Shown piece by piece: positions 18,836 to 25,570 of a stretch of DNA of 25,570 nt. Source of the stretch: Mesaphorura yosii (taxonomy: Eukaryota > Arthropoda > Collembola > Poduromorpha > Tullbergiidae); NCBI GenBank assembly GCA_009869945.1, contig WIXG01000704.1, positions 1 through 25,570 of the forward strand, given 5' to 3'. The notes beneath the pieces are model-generated. The model ran no database searches. It was not told where the DNA came from and saw only the letters and a program-made list of their open reading frames with translations. The number at the start of each line of letters is the position of its first letter. The stretch's first letter is position 1. Position numbers and translations under genes: made by a program.

Positions 18836-20758
18836 TTAATGAGAATGACGCACGACCCGTTTGCACTCGCACGCAAAAATCCAGCCAAGATGCATGAAAA
18901 TTGGCCGTAGCCTCCAGGCCCTTCGTTCGAAGGTGGCGTGGAGCTCCGCAATGAATACGACGAGAGATGCCAGTAGCAGGCAGCCGCATATGGGAAAGAT
19001 GCGTATGACTTCAAAGTTCATCGCAATCGGGGGTGGGTCGCTATTCCATGGGGCCTGAAATGTCGACTGATACAGGCGAGTCTGTCTTTCTATCGCGGAA
19101 CGCGACCAGAAAGTGTACACGCCACTCTCAAGTAGCGTCACAGCCACTTCCCGCCCTTCATCGCTCAAATAGCCTACGAAGAGCACCCAGGTGGGTAGAT
19201 TTTCGTATAGTGGCTCCGTGACGTAGTGACATTCCCTGGCTCTTTCGCCAGCGGCGACCTGTATCATGCCTAAAATGAAAACCGGAACGGTGTCACCCTG
19301 CACAACTCTTGCGTCGTGCTTTCCCTTCAGGAAACCGCTGTAAAACTCGAGCAGGTTCGGGGCCTGACGGACGCTTGTGCTGAAGAGGTCCGGCCCCGCT
19401 TTCTGCCACAGCGAGCGCAGGGAACTGTATGACCCTGTGTTCTGCTCGTTGGGAGATAGGGTGATTTTGTACCCGGCCTCCAGCAGCTCCCGCACCGTCG
19501 CGTGAACGAGTGGCGGACCAGGCGCTAGGGCGACGCTCGTCAGATATTTTTCGTAGTAGCCGGTAATCACGGTCCCGGAGAGCAAGACGGCCAGGTGCAT
19601 TTTGGTGACGAGGCGCCCTTCGGCCTTCAGCAGGCAGAGTGTGTTGAAGAAACCCGGCAACAGTCGCAGGCGGGGGCTCCTTCCGGGCTCTACTTTGACG
19701 TTGCTCACGATCACCGTCAGCACACAAGTGCCCAGAGATAGCACCCCCCAGAGTGACCAGAATGCGTCAAACCAATTTCTCATGACGCGCACTCGCTGCT
19801 TTTCGTGATCGCAGTACGCCACGTAGTGATTTATATTCCGAACGAGCAACTTGCGCTGGATCGCCGTGTGCCACAATAGATGGTCCCCTTCGCCGATGAT
19901 GGCCAAGTAGTAGGGATTCTCTTTCCTGGAAGCCTGCGGCAAGGGAAATACTTCCATCGACCCGTTGAGTCGATCGACGACGATCTGGGTGGTCCTCCTG
20001 CTGGGATCACACTCAGGGTTTCCGCCTTCCCAAGGCAGCGTGTGCAGAGGGGCGGTGGCGTGATAGCCCGGCTCGTCTTCCAGGCAGCGGGCCCGCAGCT
20101 CACCGTTCGTGTACCCGAGGTGAACAATTTGAACGGGTCGGCCTCCCAGATGGCTTCCGTGCTTCTTGTACAGGTTAGTGAGGAAGGGGCTATTCATGCC
20201 AAGATTGTGCGGATGGTGCCCTCTACCGTAAAGTTCGAGCGTGAGCGGGTGTCGCCAATACGTTGCCGCCTCGCGCGTTTTAGTTTCGGCGTGGTCGTCG
20301 ACCCCGAGTTCCATCACATAGACTTGCATGTTGAAGGCGAATACGTGAGCTGGCAAACGGCAGTCTCCAACGGACGCGCACACGCAAACCAGAAAGGTGT
20401 GCCCCCGACCTCTGACCGCCAGCCCTTCCAGGTATGCGTGAAAGTCCAGGTGGCTGAAGTCTGGCTGGATGAGAAGGTGAACGTTGCAGAATCGCGATTC
20501 CCAACTTTTCACGCTAACATTCTTCGCGGCTCGTCCCTGCCCACGGGTTCGCTTGAGGTTGAACTCGTTAGTTGCATTCTTCACAGTCCACTCCTGGCCG
20601 TACTGACTCGTCTGAAGAACGCGCTCTGTCAGTTCGAGATCGTAAAAGTGGACCAGATGAAATGTGCACTGGGCCATGTACTGCAGACCCAGGAAACTGG
20701 TTGTGGCACCGGCGGGGAGCGACAGAAGCGCTAGTATTATGTATGACAAGCACGCCAT
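18836..20758 (-). CDS. Divergent ionotropic receptor (iGluR-related chemoreceptor), intronless
   Basis: 640 residues in a single exon, starting at an ATG that opens a signal peptide (about 1-19). The N-terminal extracellular part (20-300) is divergent. The channel layout follows the family: ligand lobe S1 to about 325, M1 (FDAFWSLWGVLSLGTCVLTVI, about 330-351; quoted parts only), a pore region, M3 (LAVLLSGTVITGYY, about 389-402), S2 lobe (415-575) and a last helix (FPICGCLLLASLVVFIAEL, about 588-606) followed by a short cytoplasmic tail. Such proteins are ligand-gated cation channels in gustatory or olfactory neurons, working with broadly expressed co-receptors. Being intronless is typical of species-specific divergent IR expansions. 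No lesion seen. A minus-strand TATATATT at 20824-20831 lies 66 bp upstream. Confidence 0.85.
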   Translation of the reverse strand: MACLSYIILALLSLPAGATTSFLGLQYMAQCTFHLVHFYDLELTERVLQTSQYGQEWTVKNATNEFNLKRTRGQGRAAKNVSVKSWESRFCNVHLLIQPDFSHLDFHAYLEGLAVRGRGHTFLVCVCASVGDCRLPAHVFAFNMQVYVMELGVDDHAETKTREAATYWRHPLTLELYGRGHHPHNLGMNSPFLTNLYKKHGSHLGGRPVQIVHLGYTNGELRARCLEDEPGYHATAPLHTLPWEGGNPECDPSRRTTQIVVDRLNGSMEVFPLPQASRKENPYYLAIIGEGDHLLWHTAIQRKLLVRNINHYVAYCDHEKQRVRVMRNWFDAFWSLWGVLSLGTCVLTVIVSNVKVEPGRSPRLRLLPGFFNTLCLLKAEGRLVTKMHLAVLLSGTVITGYYEKYLTSVALAPGPPLVHATVRELLEAGYKITLSPNEQNTGSYSSLRSLWQKAGPDLFSTSVRQAPNLLEFYSGFLKGKHDARVVQGDTVPVFILGMIQVAAGERARECHYVTEPLYENLPTWVLFVGYLSDEGREVAVTLLESGVYTFWSRSAIERQTRLYQSTFQAPWNSDPPPIAMNFEVIRIFPICGCLLLASLVVFIAELHATFERRAWRLRPIFMHLGWIFACECKRVVRHSH

Positions 20759-21555
20759 TTTGACGATACTAATGCTAAGCCAAGATGTGACTAGTCGTGT
20801 AGAATTGCATTAGCAAGTAGATCAATATATACTATGTGATGTGAATTAAATTAAAATTCGAGCGCATTCTCTCTGTATAATGACAGTCTGGATTTCTTGC
20901 TGTTGACAAGTCCAATGTCTGTGAATATTTAATGAGCTATGCCAGATGCCAGCACGCTTTCTTAAAGAAAAGTTCGGCATTTAATAGGAAAGCATTTAAG
21001 GTACACGATTAGTTTTGTATTTTGCTGAACCCTCTCATAATAATTACGAGTCCGAGTCCCGGTCACGAACATGTATCTGATCGTCCTTGTGCAAACCTTA
21101 ACTCGCCTGTACGCGGAGCACGGGAGCCACATGTTCAAGTGAGGTCCTGCGAGGAGTAAGCCAGAAGGTCGACAAAATAAATACTACAACTGCTCAAATC
21201 ATAAAAGAATGTAAGCCTAGTAAAATCGTATATAAGAAATTATTTAAAGTCTGACTTGAGAAATAAATTTTCGCAGGGAAGAAAAGCACAAACCCAAGAT
21301 CCTGTGTTCTGGATATGGAGTACGAAGAACATCGACAAAGAATGAGCATTCTAGCGGTGAAGCAAGAAACAGCCCAAATGGAAAATAGGGTTGCTAAAAA
21401 GGAAGCTGGAAATAGTCGAGGAATTTCATGCAGCCAAGGTTTTACAAAATCGAACTGTTGACATTTTTTATGATTATTAGTTCTAATTGTTACAATTTAA
21501 AGTTACAATGTAAAGTTAGCCCGTTAGAGAACTGTGATCTAGTTACAATGATATG
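20759..21555. other. Intergenic, with a possible Myb/SANT-like or zeste-like coding scrap
   Basis: A possible exon at about 21280-21450 (after a CGCAG acceptor-like site) reads DMEYEEHRQRMSILAVKQ then TAQMENRVAKK, a heptad-like helix resembling the C-terminal coiled coil of Myb/SANT-like transposon-derived proteins. It stops at 21455-21457 and has no visible DNA-binding domain upstream. Treated as a fragment. Confidence 0.3.
20824..20831 (-). promoter_or_regulatory. Putative TATA box of the ionotropic receptor gene
   Basis: Minus-strand TATATATT located 66 bp upstream of the receptor ATG, a suitable distance for a core promoter. AT-rich context makes it only suggestive. Confidence 0.3.
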
Positions 21556-22229
21556 TTTACCACATGGTAGACAGAAGCAAGTTCAACCAATTCCTTTGTG
21601 CGGGGAAGCTGACTCAATAATTTTGGATCGATACCTACGCAAACGTGCAAGCATGCAGGTTGGATTATATCAGACGAAATCAAAAAGACCTCCGCGTAAA
21701 ACAGTACTTGGACACACGGGCTGAACATGAAGGCATGAGGGCAGGGATAACTCTAATATTACCGTCTTCATTTCACGGAAGCCCATGGGCGATGAACCAA
21801 AATTATCCCAGATGCAATAGCAATTGTCAGGAAGTTCGGCAAGCCAGATTTATTCATAACAATGACATGCAATCTAAATTGGAAAGAGATCATAGAAAAT
21901 CTAAACGAACAGGCAAGAGAAGGAAGGCCAGATTTGGTTGCAAGAGTGTTCCACTTCAAACTAAGTGAGCTGATGAACAACTTACTAAGGAAGCACGTTC
22001 TTAGAATTCATGTTGCTAAAGTGCATGTCATAGAATTCCAACAGCGCGGGTTACCGCACGCATAATGGTGGCAAAGCTTAATGAACAACAAAAGATAGGA
22101 TTCGATAGGATTTGCAACGCTGTTGAGCATCCTCCTTCCAACGATCCTAGGTTTGACAGCGATAAACTATTTCCATTCTTCTATCAGGCTTACCTGACGT
22201 GTTGTGAAAAGTGGATCGATGGCAACTAA
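21556..22229 (+). mobile_element. Helitron Rep/helicase remnant, frameshifted and internally deleted
   Basis: Translation across frames matches the Helitron_like_N (Rep) domain: MVDRSKFNQFLCAGKLTQ, a TAA at 21618-21620, FWIDTYANVQACRLDYIRRN, QKDLRV, LILPSSFHGSPWAMNQNY, a one-base shift near 21812, then DAIAIVRKFGKPDLFITMTC, RPDLVARVFHFKL and VHVIEFQQRGLPHA. The frame then ends at a TAA (22064-22066), just where the second His of the HUH motif should be. Immediately after, MVAKLNEQQKIGFDRICNAV resembles the beginning of the Pif1-type helicase domain, which in intact elements lies several hundred residues further on, so an internal deletion is likely. Element ends (5' TC, 3' hairpin plus CTRR) were not identified. 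Non-autonomous, dead copy. Confidence 0.8.
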
Positions 22230-22489
22230 AAATGCGACAATGCGAGCGAACTACGATGTAATTAACACTCGTTTGTATAAGATTGCTTTGTGCATTACGC
22301 ACTCGCAGCCTTCGGCTTTTCACCGCTGCTGTGTGACTTACTCACGCGCGCTGAGGTCTAGCCATTATAACTCCACTAATTGCTACTACAATGCTAATGC
22401 TAAGGAACTCACTAATCTTAATAGCAATTGATATATCTGCACGCCTCGACACTCCATTTCCTGATCAATTGAACTACCTGGAGAAGAAA
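22230..22489. other. Intergenic
   Basis: AT-rich with no recognised gene; it may include flanking Helitron sequence and the former promoter of the first cysteine-rich peptide copy. Confidence 0.35.
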
Positions 22490-22886
22490 TCTTGAAGAGA
22501 ATCTTCGCCCGCACTTCAAGGCCGGGACAGTGGAATTAGCAGTGTCTTCCGATTTTATGCTCCCGTACCGAGACGGTGGCCGAGGGTCCGACCGACCCGG
22601 ACAGCAAGTAACGACCGCCTTCGTTTTTTCTCGTCTGACCTGAATTATTTGTTGCAAATTTTTGCTTTTTTCTAGTTGCCAACACTTTTTGCCCGGGTTC
22701 AAGGGCTTCTTGATCATCGACGCATACCACGCTCAGGGTACGAGCTTTTGCTCTGATGCTATCTGCCAGTCCGTCTGCACACACATGCAACTGACACACG
22801 TGAGCTGCTACAACGAAGCACGAGGCTCGGGCACTCCTTCTGTGTCTGCAAGTATGTGTAGGCTTCGTTTGTGTGACGAAAATTGA
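22490..22886 (+). pseudogene. Cysteine-rich CS-alpha-beta peptide, copy 1, probably decayed
   Basis: Homologous to the intact copy at 23549-23933. Exon 1 remnant to 22607 reads ILCSRTETVAEGPTDPDS (intact copy: ILCAGFETMARAPTDPD), but the signal-peptide part upstream carries a one-base shift with an in-frame TAG, and no aligned ATG is found. A good GTAACG donor and TTCTAG acceptor bound a 68-bp intron (22608-22675). Exon 2 reads GFKGFLIIDAYHAQGTSFC, SDAIC, QSVC, THMQLTHVSC, that is C-x4-C-x3-C-x9-C, and the final CxC appears as FCVCKYV in a shifted frame ending at TAG 22859-22861; the open frame itself ends at 22886. AATAAA at 22946-22951. Two frame breaks and the missing start argue for a pseudogene; an alternative upstream exon or editing of the model could rescue part of it. 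Confidence 0.6.
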
Positions 22887-23440
22887 TCAAATGTTGTGGA
22901 AATCAACTAACATTGATTTATTTACCAATTTCACCATTTCGAACGAATAAATGTTCTACAAATTGCAATTAAAGTAAGATCGACTAACATCTAATGCCAA
23001 ATCTGGATTCTGGATTTATTGTGAAATGGTGCGGAAAGAGTGACTACTGCTGACGCTATTTGAATACAATGACGGTATCCATATCGCACGCAACGACTCA
23101 GGTCGCAATTACATCAAAGAAGTGATGAACTGTGCGGTCGTGGAACACTAAAGTTCTGAGCCGATTCCAACTTGTTTACTACTTTTTTTAACACTTTCAT
23201 TCATACTCGTGAATTTAATCACGTAACCTCACCCGAATTAGATTATACTTGAGGACCGTGTACACAAACAAAATCTGTATCCTGGCCCTGGCATGGCGTT
23301 ACCATTTGTGGGCAGGGCAAGCGTGGCACTGTCAGTCTCCTTGTCATTGTTGAGTGCCGGCACGCAGCTAATACGGCGCCGATAGTGAATGTTGACGAGT
23401 GTTGACGAATGCAGTACGAAATTCGACCTGGCGGTACCCC
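22887..23440. other. Intergenic
   Basis: Spacer between the two peptide paralogues. Overlapping minus-strand frames near 23238-23467 show no domain. Contains the poly(A) signal of copy 1 and ends at the TATA-like element of copy 2. Confidence 0.4.
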
Positions 23441-23450
23441 AATAAAAAGG
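23441..23450 (+). promoter_or_regulatory. TATA-like box of cysteine-rich peptide copy 2
   Basis: AATAAAAAGG in a GC-rich context, followed about 27 bp later by CCAGTC, close to the arthropod initiator TCAGT, and by the ATG at 23549. Spacing fits a TATA/Inr promoter. Confidence 0.5.
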
Positions 23451-23548
23451 CCCGGGCAATCGACCAACCGCCAGTCGTCTTCCTCATCGCCCTGAACTTG
23501 AACCAGTTCATCTTGCCCAGTCCTCAGAATAGCTTCCTGCCTGTCAAC

Positions 23549-23933
23549 ATGTTTCGCGCCGTCAGGCCTCGTGCTCTGTCTTTGCTTGGACTCTGCGCTG
23601 AAGTTCTGATTTTATGCGCCGGCTTCGAGACGATGGCCAGAGCGCCGACAGACCCGGACGTTAAGAAAACGGTTGGCAATCGGCGGAACAATTTTGAATT
23701 TCGGCGCCGACTGAAGTCATTATTGCATAATCGCATGTGTGCTTTTCTTCCTTTTCCAGTTGTCAACATTCACCTGCCTAGGGTTCAAGGACTTCCTGAT
23801 CATCGAGGCGTTCAACAGCGGCGGCACTTATCAATGCCCTGCAGCGGTGTGGCGCCCAGCCTGCGAGCACATGCAACTGACCTACATCAACTGCTACAAC
23901 CACACCTCCTCGTCCTACTACATTTGCAGGTAA
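23549..23933 (+). CDS. Secreted cysteine-rich peptide, CS-alpha-beta-derived, copy 2, two exons
   Basis: Exons 23549-23659 and 23760-23933 join across a 100-bp phase-0 intron (GTTAAG donor, TTTCCAG acceptor) to 94 residues. Residues 1-25 form a signal peptide (SLLGLCAEVLILC). The peptide begins around the conserved PTDPD segment. Exon 2 aligns with copy 1 (FLII-acidic-A, HMQLT, CYN). Against the C1-x4-C2-x3-C3-x9-C4...C5-x-C6 pattern of copy 1, it keeps C63, C72, C82 and C93, but C2 is Trp68 and C5 is Tyr91; C2 and C5 form one disulfide in this fold. An extra C43 lies N-terminal. Probably a secreted defence or signalling peptide. TATA-like box at 23441 and AATAAA at 24005-24010. The donor is not strong, so the exon junction is likely but not certain. 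Confidence 0.65.
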
Positions 23934-24035
23934 GACGGCGTGGCGTGAGCTCCGATACGGCTTGAACTTGATTTATTAATTCAACAATTTAAATACTTTG
24001 AAATAATAAATGCTCCAAAGCTACAAAATCTAACT

Positions 24036-24332
24036 TCAAAAACGATAAATTAACATTCGGAGATCATGAACGCTCAGGTTGATTCGGATTTGTGCATTGT
24101 TGGCAAGGCGCTCAACCTCCTGACTCATGATATCCTGTTGCAGCCACGCATGCACGCGCCAACCCTTGAGCCCTAACCAGCCCGCCCAACAAATCCTGAC
24201 CATGCGCTCGCCCTCGATCCCATTGAGGATTCCCCGAATACGGTTTGCCAGTTCAGCATGGCCGACGGAGTCGCTGGGCATCTCCTCAGCACTCAGCAGG
24301 TCCAGAATTCGGTTGTACTCCGCTTGGCTCAC
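24036..24332 (-). other. Possible C-terminal part of the RING ligase in another frame
   Basis: An open frame reading PKNVSQAEYNRILDLLSAEE onward for about 98 residues looks protein-like (amphipathic helices, low-complexity free) and overlaps the stop of the RING frame by a few bases. It has no ATG of its own, ends at 24036, and is followed 59 bp later by a minus-strand AATAAA (23972-23977), whereas the RING stop at 24329 has no close signal. This suggests one transcript covers both. The link could be a frameshift mutation, a sequencing indel, programmed frameshifting, or an unrecognised intron in the Ala/Thr-rich region. Confidence 0.45.
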
Positions 24333-25171
24333 GTTCTTCGGTTCGTGGACGCGATCTCCGACCTCCGAATGGCGTTGCCTGGCACCTGCTGGGCGCGAGT
24401 GATTGCAGCAGAGGGCGCTGGGGCGGCGACGGGGACTCTGGCGCGTCCGCCCCTGGCCGCGGAGCGTGCTCGCAGCTCGCGGATGTGGTCGAGGGCCGAA
24501 CGAGCAAGAGCTCCAGTTCCAGTCGTAGTTGTCGCATGGATGTTACGTAGGCTGGGGTAAGGGGCGGCGGGCCCGAAGTGAGACACCGGCGGCTGGCGAG
24601 CTGGCCCTCCAACAACAGCAGCTGAATGTGGTGTAGTCGTTGCGCTAACTGGCGGCAACGGCGGTAGGGTCCCGTATCGAGTGCGGTATCGGGCCAGTTC
24701 CTCCTCTGTAACTCGCAACGCCTGTTCTCGGCCCCGAAGCTGATCCTTGAGGAAGGCAACGCAGCTGTGCTCGCCAGCCGCCGCTGCCCTTTGCGCCTTC
24801 GTGGCGATTTGTCCACAGCCGCCAGCACACTCCAGCCGATTGTCGGGATTGTGCTCGCACTGTCGGTCGTGGTCGAACAGGTCGCCCAGCGTTAGCGTTA
24901 CATTGCAGCCCAGTTGCTTGAAGGGGCACTGCAGTTGGAGGGCGTTGAGGAGGTTAAGGAAGACGCGCGGGGGCTTTCTGTGCCCTTCGATGTGTTGCCT
25001 GTCGACGGGGCAGGTGTCCGCCTCCTCCTGCCATTGCTCGATGCAGGCCTTGCAGAAGACGTGCTCGCACGGGTCGAGCATGGCCGGTTCCTGCAGCACG
25101 TCTTGGCAGATGGTGCACAGAAACTCGTCGCTGATGTTGGGGTCACTGAAGAGATCCACGGTCAGGCCCAT
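24329..25171 (-). CDS. RING-type E3 ubiquitin ligase, NRDP1/RNF41-like
   Basis: 280 residues in one open frame. RING finger at 19-57 with C19, C22, C35, H37, C40, C43, C54 and Asp57 (CPVD), the C3HC3D form also seen in NRDP1. A TRAF-type/SIAH-like zinc region follows (about 80-137: CPFKQLGC, H, CEHNP, CAGGCG, HSC), then a short coiled coil (FLKDQLRGREQALRVTEEEL) and an Ala/Thr/Pro-rich tail. Family members transfer ubiquitin from E2 enzymes to receptor tyrosine kinases, BRUCE and signalling adaptors. The NRDP1 substrate-binding C-terminal domain is not recognisable in this frame; the frame ends at TGA 24329 and another frame continues to 24036. Either a short paralogue or a gene with a frame break. 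The initiator Met lies 9 residues before the conserved DPNISDEFLC segment, as expected. Confidence 0.85.
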   Translation of the reverse strand: MGLTVDLFSDPNISDEFLCTICQDVLQEPAMLDPCEHVFCKACIEQWQEEADTCPVDRQHIEGHRKPPRVFLNLLNALQLQCPFKQLGCNVTLTLGDLFDHDRQCEHNPDNRLECAGGCGQIATKAQRAAAAGEHSCVAFLKDQLRGREQALRVTEEELARYRTRYGTLPPLPPVSATTTPHSAAVVGGPARQPPVSHFGPAAPYPSLRNIHATTTTGTGALARSALDHIRELRARSAARGGRARVPVAAPAPSAAITRAQQVPGNAIRRSEIASTNRRT

Positions 25172-25570
25172 TTCAATTTGACCACACAGATTCCAGAGAG
25201 TCGTGCGGCTAACTGCTGATATTGACAGCGTAGATTTCCGAAACTAAGTGAAGGAAGAATGCAGCTGCGAACATCTGCATGAAAATCGAACCAGATTCAT
25301 GTTTGAACATGCTCTTATTCAAGGACGAGCTTATCACAGCACCAACACATCTTCTGATTAAAGCAGGCTTGCTCTTTAGCCAAAATCATTACGTGCTGAT
25401 TGAAAGCTCGTCCTTCTGCAGCACTGCAGCTCTTCACGCGTTATCGGAACATTTCCAGTACAAGCTGTGACGGCTGGTCACTAACCACGGGCAATTCACT
25501 GGAGACGGGCACTTGCACTAATTACTGGCATTGGCCAGTTCGCATTGCGCAATCACAAACTGCATTGAGT
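25172..25570. other. Upstream region of the RING gene, no other gene
   Basis: Should hold the promoter of the minus-strand RING ligase. No TATA box was recognised. A 63-codon plus-strand frame at 25279 has no coding signature. Confidence 0.4.

Noticed and set aside
19880..20734. 284-codon plus-strand frame opposite the ionotropic receptor
   Set aside because: Shadow of the receptor coding strand; no independent domain, and the receptor has a leader and transmembrane pattern.
24747..25181. Plus-strand frame opposite the RING ligase
   Set aside because: Antisense shadow; the minus strand carries the complete set of zinc-binding residues.

Overview
This is eukaryotic nuclear DNA, almost certainly from an arthropod, possibly an early-branching hexapod such as a springtail. 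Genes are split by short GT-AG introns (about 50 to 105 bp). AATAAA signals lie 50 to 110 bp past most stops. There are two seven-transmembrane gustatory/odorant-type receptor genes, one divergent ionotropic receptor, several secreted cysteine-rich (CS-alpha-beta, defensin-like) peptides, and TTAGG-type repeats matching the arthropod telomere unit. The taxon is inferred from gene families only; no species marker is visible.

Layout. 1-2365: mostly non-coding, with a decayed ABCC transporter fragment at about 851-1375. 2366-7421 (+): a complete ABCC/MRP transporter of about 1542 residues in six exons, with about 80% of the protein in the last exon. 7495-8696 (-): a chemoreceptor pseudogene, convergent with it; one of its introns carries an inverted TTAGG repeat. 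9306-9689 (-): a two-domain defensin-like precursor. 11515-11961 (-): an ACOT13-type hotdog thioesterase. 12518-13128 (+): a second, intron-containing protein with two CS-alpha-beta-like modules. 13465-13704 (-): a small secreted acidic precursor with a basic tail. 14196-14446 (+): a small cysteine-rich peptide gene that seems to have lost its ATG. 14620-15591 (+): a secreted DJ-1/PfpI-superfamily protein of bacterial isonitrile-hydratase type. 16377-17607 (+): an intact chemoreceptor. 17685-18078 (-): a C2H2 zinc-finger remnant with a nonsense codon. 18836-20758 (-): an intronless divergent ionotropic receptor. 21556-22229 (+): a broken Helitron Rep/helicase remnant. 22490-22886 and 23549-23933 (+): two paralogous cysteine-rich peptide genes, the first decayed, the second intact. 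24036-25171 (-): an NRDP1/RNF41-like RING ligase whose C-terminal part lies in another frame.

Functionally this is an accessory, fast-evolving neighbourhood: host-defence-like secreted peptides (five loci plus the acidic precursor), chemoreceptors (three loci), a multidrug-type exporter and a probably transferred secreted enzyme, with much duplication and pseudogenisation. The most noteworthy signals are the varied CS-alpha-beta peptide loci, especially the tandem-domain precursors and the paralogue pair in which the intact copy lacks both partners of one predicted disulfide.
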